DNA from: Herpetosiphon giganteus
GTDB lineage: Bacteria > Chloroflexota > Chloroflexia > Chloroflexales > Herpetosiphonaceae
NCBI RefSeq assembly: GCF_016907925.1
Contig: NZ_JAFBCZ010000005.1
Location: 224,597 to 288,596 of the forward strand
Length of the DNA stretch: 64,000 bases
Reading direction: 5' to 3'
The translations under genes and the position numbers were made by a program. Shown here one piece after another: positions 59,843 through 64,000 of this stretch; the stretch's first letter is position 1, and each line of letters starts with the position of its first letter. A model generated the notes under the pieces. It saw only the letters and a program-made list of their open reading frames with translations. It did no database searches and was not told the origin of the DNA.

Positions 59843-59881
59843 GCAGCGGCGCAGAGAATTAATATTTCTCTGCGCCGCTGC
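59843..59881. terminator. Perfect 16-bp hairpin between glucosidase and metH
   Basis: Arms GCAGCGGCGCAGAGAA and its complement with a 7-nt AT loop. T content after the stem is low on both strands, so it may block convergent transcripts by structure. It also resembles the GCAGAGGCGCAGAGCGA string at 63801-63817. Confidence 0.55.
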
Positions 59882-59937
59882 GTTAAGTGCTCATCCTGTT
59901 AATTTTCAACCCTCATCCTTCATCCTTCATCCTTTAA

Positions 59938-62900
59938 TTAATTGGCTAGTTCGGCAATGTCGCTTTCGGCGCGCTCGGCAACCGAGCCAATTGAGAAATA
60001 TTTGGCATCGGGGTGGTGCACGACGATTGCGGCAGTGCTTTGCTCAGGGTCGAGCTGGAAGGCCGAAGTCAAGCTCACGCCAATTTCTTGGGCTGGCAAG
60101 ACGCTAAATAGCTTGGTATGCTCCTCGAGATCGGGGCAGGCTGGATAGCCCCACGAGTAGCGTTTGGCCTGATAGCTTAATCCTAAGCCTTGGCTAATAA
60201 TTTTGTTGGTAAATTCGGCCACTGCCTCGGCGTAGGTTGTGCTCAAGCCATGGCTGAAGAACGATTCGCTATAATCGCTGGCTTTTTGCAAGCTTTCAAC
60301 CCGCTCGGCTGCGACATGGCCCATCGTTACGATTTGTAAGCCCACTACATCGAACTCGCCGCTCTCGATTGGCCGGAAATAATCGGCCAAGCAGAGGCGT
60401 TCGCGGCTTGGTTGACGGGGGAAAGCAAAGCGCGTCAAAACGGTTTTGCGATCTTTAGGATCGTACACGACCAATTCTTCGCCAGCAGCTTGAGCTGGGA
60501 AATAACCATAGACCGCTTGAGGTTGCAACCAACCATTGCGCTTGGCATCGTCGATCATGCGGCGCAAACGGGGCTTGAATTCGTCGTTGACCACGCGATC
60601 GTATTCTGCACCCTTGAGGTTTTTGATGCCCCAACCCAAGCGCCAAAGTGTATTCAGGTCGAGATATGGCGTAACATCATCGAGCCGAATTTTTTTGGCA
60701 ACTTGCACGCCCCAAAATGGCGGCGTTGGCACGGGGTTATCATTGCGAATTGCTGAACGCGCGCCGCTTGGATTATCTTTGCCCAATTTTTCCAGCAAGG
60801 TGCGACCACGTTCTGGCGCTTTCAATGATTCGCGGGCTGCGTCTTCCATCACGCTCATATACTCTTCGCGCACGCTTGGATCGGAAAGTTTATCCATTGT
60901 TTCGAGGCCTTCGAAGGCATCTTTACAATAGAAAACGCCGCCAGTGTAGGCCACTTCTGGCTCAGGGAAGAGAATTCGTTGCCCATATTGGCGATTGATC
61001 GCCGCGCCACCAACCAGCACTGGGAAGGTCAAATTGCGTTTGTGTAATTCCTGCACGCACAAGGGCATTTGCTTCGATGTGCTGACCAGCAAGGCCGAAA
61101 GCCCAATTGCATCTGCGCCAACTTCAAGTGCTTTTTCGATGATTGTATTGACCGGAACTTGCTTGCCCAAGTCGTAAACGGTGTAGCCATTGTTCGACAA
61201 AATCGTGTAGACCAAGTTTTTGCCAATGTCGTGCACATCGCCATAGACCGTGGCTAGCACCACTTTGCCCTTGGTTGTGCCTTCAACGCGATCAAGGTAT
61301 TGTTCGAGGTGGGCAACTGCACGCTTCATGACTTCGGCAGATTGCAGCACATAGGGCAAAATCAATTCGCCAGCGCCGAATTTATCGCCAACTTCTTTCA
61401 TGGCTGGCAGCATCACGCCATTGAGCACATCGATTGCTGCTTCGCCTTGGGTTTGGCCGCCAGCCTCGCGCCATGCTCGCGATTCATCAATATCGGCTTC
61501 GATGCCATCTTTTTTGCGATGCAGAATCTTCCAATGAATGCGTTCTTCGGCGTTCATGCTGGCGGTTGGGTCGGCTTTGGCTTCGCCAGCGACCGCTGCA
61601 TTAGCTTCGAAAAATTGAATGAAGCGCGGCAAGGCTTCGTCATCGCTGTTGAAAATCACATCTTCGCAGACCTTGCGGGTTTCGGCGGAGATTTCGGCAA
61701 ATGGCATAACGTGGCTTGGGTTGATGATCGCTGCATCCAGCCCGGCCTTAACTGCGTGATACAAAAAGACCGAGTTGAGTGCTGAGCGGGCGTGCGGCTG
61801 AATCCCGAAGGAGAGATTCGAAACCCCAAGCACCGTCATCGCGCCAGGAATTTCGGCCTTGATGCGGCGAATACCTTCCATAGTTTCTTTGGCCGATTCG
61901 CGTAATTCTGCTTGGCCAGTGGTTAATGGGAAGGTCAGGGCATCAAACAGCCAGGCATCATTTTGCACACCGTAATCTTGGCGGCCCAGCTCAACCATGC
62001 GTTTGGCGATCGCAACTTTGGCTTCGGCAGTATGCGCCATGCCTTCTTCATCAATCGTCAGGGCGATAATTGCTGCGCCATAACGGGCAACGAGCGGCAT
62101 AGTTTTGTCGAATTTCTGTTCGCGCCCGCCTTCGAGCGAAGTCGAGTTGATGATTGCGCGGCCTGGATACATTTGCAATGCTGCGTCAATCACCTCGTGC
62201 TCGGTCGAGTCGATCACCAAGGGCAATTCAACTCCCATGGTCAATTTTTTGAGCAACTTTTGCATTTGCTCTTTTTCATCGGGACGCTCGGTCATTGCCA
62301 CACACACATCGAGCGCGTGTGAGCCACTATCTGCTTGCTCGCGGGCAATTTGCAACACTCCATCATAATCATCTTTGAGCAACATTTTTTTGACTTTGCG
62401 TGAGCCAACCGAGTTAACCCGTTCGCCAATGATGAATGGGCCTGGATCTTGATGCAATGGCAGGGCACGCATGGCCGAGGAAACTTGTTGCACAGCTGGA
62501 GCTTGATTAGCTTTGGGTGGGCAATTGTTGCCGATTGAATCGACCAAAGCGCGGAGGTGAGCCGGCGTTGTGCCACAACAACCGCCAACCACGCGCACGC
62601 CCAAATCCTTGACGAATTCGGTTAACGATTTGGCAAAGCCTTCTGGTTCCAAGGGGAACACGGTTTCGCCATTAACTTCCATTGGCAAGCCAGCGTTGGG
62701 AATACACGAAATTGGCAATTTGGAATTGGCAGCCAGATAGGTGATTGCTGGCCGCATATGTTCAGGGCCAGTCGAACAATTCAAACCAATCACATCAACA
62801 TCGGCCAAGGCTTCGAGCGTGACCATGGTTGCTTGAATGTCGGTGCCAAGCAACATCCGCCCTGAAAGATCCAAGAAAACTTGAGCTTGAATCGCAATGT

Positions 62901-63480
62901 CTGGGCGGTTGAGTTCGGCCAAGCCACGGCGAATGCCATCGATTGCCGCTTTGACTTCGAGAATATCAACGCTGGTTTCGACCAAAAGCACATCAACCCC
63001 ACCTTCGACGAGCGCAATCGTTTGCTCCTTGAAGGTGTCAGACAAGGCATCCCAAGTAATGTTCGAGAGCGTTGGATCGTCGGATGAGGGCAAGAATCCA
63101 GTTGGCCCCATCGAGCCAGCGACGAAGCGTTTGCGGCCATCTTGGGCTTGGTAGCGGTCGGCGACGCTACGGGCGAGCTGGGCGGCTTTGAAATTCTGCT
63201 CGTAGGTTTTATCGGCCAAGCCCCATTCATGCAAGCGAATGCGGGTTGATTGGAAGGTATTGGTTTCCAACACATCAACGCCTGCTTCCATAAACGAGCT
63301 ATGAATTTGTTCGATAATGTCGGGGCGCGTCAAGGCGAGATAATCGCGTGCGCCGAAGTACTGTTCGCCGCCAAAATCCTCAGGCTTGAGATCATACAAA
63401 TCCAAGCTAGTACCCATTGCGCCGTCGTAAATCAGAACACGTTTCGCCAATTCGGCGATGTAAGGTTTTATGCTGGTCAT
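59938..63480 (-). CDS. metH: Cobalamin-dependent methionine synthase
   Basis: 1180 aa from ATG 63480 with GGGA 7 nt upstream; a longer reading to 63513 is rejected. All four modules are present. These are the homocysteine domain (YDGAMGTSLDLY; zinc Cys in GGCCGTTPAHL, ~residue 303), the methyltetrahydrofolate domain (FIIGERVNSVGSRK), the B12 domain with the axial His in GDVHDIGKN (~747), and the SAM-binding reactivation domain (SWGYPACPDLEEH near the C-terminus). It transfers methyl from methyltetrahydrofolate to homocysteine through methylcobalamin. A SAM-I riboswitch with a terminator controls it. Its B12-free counterpart metE is under a cobalamin riboswitch at 24950. Confidence 0.97.
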   Translation of the reverse strand: MTSIKPYIAELAKRVLIYDGAMGTSLDLYDLKPEDFGGEQYFGARDYLALTRPDIIEQIHSSFMEAGVDVLETNTFQSTRIRLHEWGLADKTYEQNFKAAQLARSVADRYQAQDGRKRFVAGSMGPTGFLPSSDDPTLSNITWDALSDTFKEQTIALVEGGVDVLLVETSVDILEVKAAIDGIRRGLAELNRPDIAIQAQVFLDLSGRMLLGTDIQATMVTLEALADVDVIGLNCSTGPEHMRPAITYLAANSKLPISCIPNAGLPMEVNGETVFPLEPEGFAKSLTEFVKDLGVRVVGGCCGTTPAHLRALVDSIGNNCPPKANQAPAVQQVSSAMRALPLHQDPGPFIIGERVNSVGSRKVKKMLLKDDYDGVLQIAREQADSGSHALDVCVAMTERPDEKEQMQKLLKKLTMGVELPLVIDSTEHEVIDAALQMYPGRAIINSTSLEGGREQKFDKTMPLVARYGAAIIALTIDEEGMAHTAEAKVAIAKRMVELGRQDYGVQNDAWLFDALTFPLTTGQAELRESAKETMEGIRRIKAEIPGAMTVLGVSNLSFGIQPHARSALNSVFLYHAVKAGLDAAIINPSHVMPFAEISAETRKVCEDVIFNSDDEALPRFIQFFEANAAVAGEAKADPTASMNAEERIHWKILHRKKDGIEADIDESRAWREAGGQTQGEAAIDVLNGVMLPAMKEVGDKFGAGELILPYVLQSAEVMKRAVAHLEQYLDRVEGTTKGKVVLATVYGDVHDIGKNLVYTILSNNGYTVYDLGKQVPVNTIIEKALEVGADAIGLSALLVSTSKQMPLCVQELHKRNLTFPVLVGGAAINRQYGQRILFPEPEVAYTGGVFYCKDAFEGLETMDKLSDPSVREEYMSVMEDAARESLKAPERGRTLLEKLGKDNPSGARSAIRNDNPVPTPPFWGVQVAKKIRLDDVTPYLDLNTLWRLGWGIKNLKGAEYDRVVNDEFKPRLRRMIDDAKRNGWLQPQAVYGYFPAQAAGEELVVYDPKDRKTVLTRFAFPRQPSRERLCLADYFRPIESGEFDVVGLQIVTMGHVAAERVESLQKASDYSESFFSHGLSTTYAEAVAEFTNKIISQGLGLSYQAKRYSWGYPACPDLEEHTKLFSVLPAQEIGVSLTSAFQLDPEQSTAAIVVHHPDAKYFSIGSVAERAESDIAELAN

Positions 63481-63530
63481 GACGCATTCCCTTTGTATGG
63501 ATCGCGCTGCCAAAGCGCCGAACCACAGTT

Positions 63531-63558
63531 AAAAAAAACTCCTCGCACACTGGCGAGG
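63531..63558 (-). terminator. Riboswitch-controlled terminator upstream of metH
   Basis: Minus strand: a 6-bp stem CCTCGC/GCGAGG with a 6-nt loop, then AG and eight T. It follows the SAM-I aptamer by 21 nt and is its off-state. Confidence 0.9.
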
Positions 63559-63579
63559 GCTTCAATCATTGAGTTGCCA

Positions 63580-63678
63580 CTCATCTATCAGCGCGATTGC
63601 TGCTGGAAGAAGCACCTTTCTCAGTGAGACGGTTGCTGGAGCGTCATCGGGCCAGATCCCTCGGCTCCTCGTGATGAG
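63580..63678 (-). promoter_or_regulatory. SAM-I (S-box) riboswitch
   Basis: The minus strand shows P1 arms CTCATC/GATGAG and the conserved core in order: ACGAGGAGCCGAGGGATCTG, GCCCGATGA, CCAGCAACC, GAGAAAGGTGCTTCTTCC and CAGCA. High SAM should favour the terminator downstream and lower metH expression. Confidence 0.93.
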
Positions 63679-63907
63679 GTATTCAATTAATCGCAGTATA
63701 GCAAATCTTAGCGAAAAATCAAAGAAGCATAGGGATCAGTTGTTAGGGATCGGGGATCGGGACGTTTTCGTCTTTGCATGCGTTGTGGATTGATTTTCAA
63801 CGCAGAGGCGCAGAGCGACGATGGCTATAGGCTGTTGACTATGGGCTATCGGAATGAATAAGCTGGTAAAGGTGGGCAAACTGCGGCTAAAATAGGGGTC
63901 AGGGGCC
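63679..63907. other. Noncoding stretch upstream of the SAM riboswitch
   Basis: No convincing gene. It should hold the metH promoter, reading leftward. A GCAGAGGCGCAGAGCGA string at 63801-63817 recalls the hairpin at 59843. Confidence 0.45.
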
Positions 63908-64000
63908 TTACTGCATGACATCCAGCCCAAGAACGGGCAATGGGACGACAACCCGTTCATAGTCAAGCGTCCGAAAGGCAGGGAGTTTCCACGTGATGGT
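63908..64000 (-). CDS. Possible C-terminal end of a gene cut by the right edge
   Basis: 30 codons open on the minus strand, reading WKLPAFRTLDYERVVVPLP and ending VLGLDVMQ and TAA at 63908-63910. The residue mix looks like a real protein end, but it is too short to identify. The opposite strand is also open here, so this call is weak. Confidence 0.35.
   Translation of the reverse strand, partial: TITWKLPAFRTLDYERVVVPLPVLGLDVMQ

Noticed and set aside
63736..63966. 76-aa minus-strand frame at the right end
   Set aside because: No ribosome site, repeat-derived sequence, and it conflicts with the alternative frame that ends at 63908.
63896..64000. Plus-strand open frame at the right edge
   Set aside because: It has no start codon with a ribosome site. 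It may be real or a shadow of the minus-strand frame; too little sequence remains to decide.

Overview
The window comes from a bacterium with roughly 50% GC. Its gene content and style point to the phylum Chloroflexota, most likely a Herpetosiphon-like filamentous bacterium. This is an inference from protein families and repeat style, because no rRNA gene is present to fix it. Most genes are intact, have clear AGGAG-type ribosome binding sites, and sit in short operons. I see no insertion sequence, prophage, CRISPR array or tRNA.

Layout. (1) 1-3109, minus: a 2-oxoacid dehydrogenase operon E1alpha-E1beta-E2, with E2 cut by the left edge. (2) 3356-24044: a type VII (ESX/WXG100-like) secretion locus. 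It holds a membrane VWA-FHA protein, two WXG100-headed effectors, a tandem pair of small paralogues directly after one effector (candidate immunity proteins), two related EspG-like candidate chaperones, a ubiquitin-like/FHA fusion, a giant 2946-aa FtsK/SpoIIIE (EccC/EssC-type) ATPase with seven P-loops, a divergently transcribed membrane pseudokinase that may be an EssB analogue, and a cassette of four ~100-aa WXG100-like substrates. (3) 24950-30928, plus: a cobalamin riboswitch with a terminator controls class I ribonucleotide reductase (nrdA, nrdB) and cobalamin-independent methionine synthase (metE). The NrdB carries the residues of the Mn/Fe class Ic type. (4) 31116-44258: housekeeping and transport genes (TerC, Nif3, class III aminotransferase, glycine-zipper stress protein, ABC-2 transporter, phosphohexomutase, CvpA, threonine dehydrogenase, LysE, GatC). 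(5) 44354-52427: lipoprotein, methyltransferase, a hydrolase/TetR divergent pair around a perfect palindrome, rhomboid protease, YtxH-like protein and a second ABC-2 transporter. (6) 52889-59664: HerA-like ATPase, principal sigma factor, ribosomal protein L25, a small basic protein and a GH31 glucosidase. (7) 59938-63678, minus: cobalamin-dependent methionine synthase metH behind a SAM-I riboswitch.

How it fits together. The secretion genes form one module: the ATPase and pseudokinase are the probable membrane machinery, the WXG100 cassette holds structural or co-secreted substrates, and the effector genes sit with candidate chaperone and immunity genes. No EccB/EccD/EccE or mycosin homologue lies in the window, so the membrane complex is either reduced or completed elsewhere. 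The metabolic part shows paired control by vitamin status: when B12 is scarce the riboswitch should allow the B12-free enzymes (NrdAB, MetE), while MetH is governed by SAM level. Noncoding stretches hold many intrinsic terminators and several dispersed or tandem repeats near 1.05, 45.3, 52.7 and 59.7 kb.
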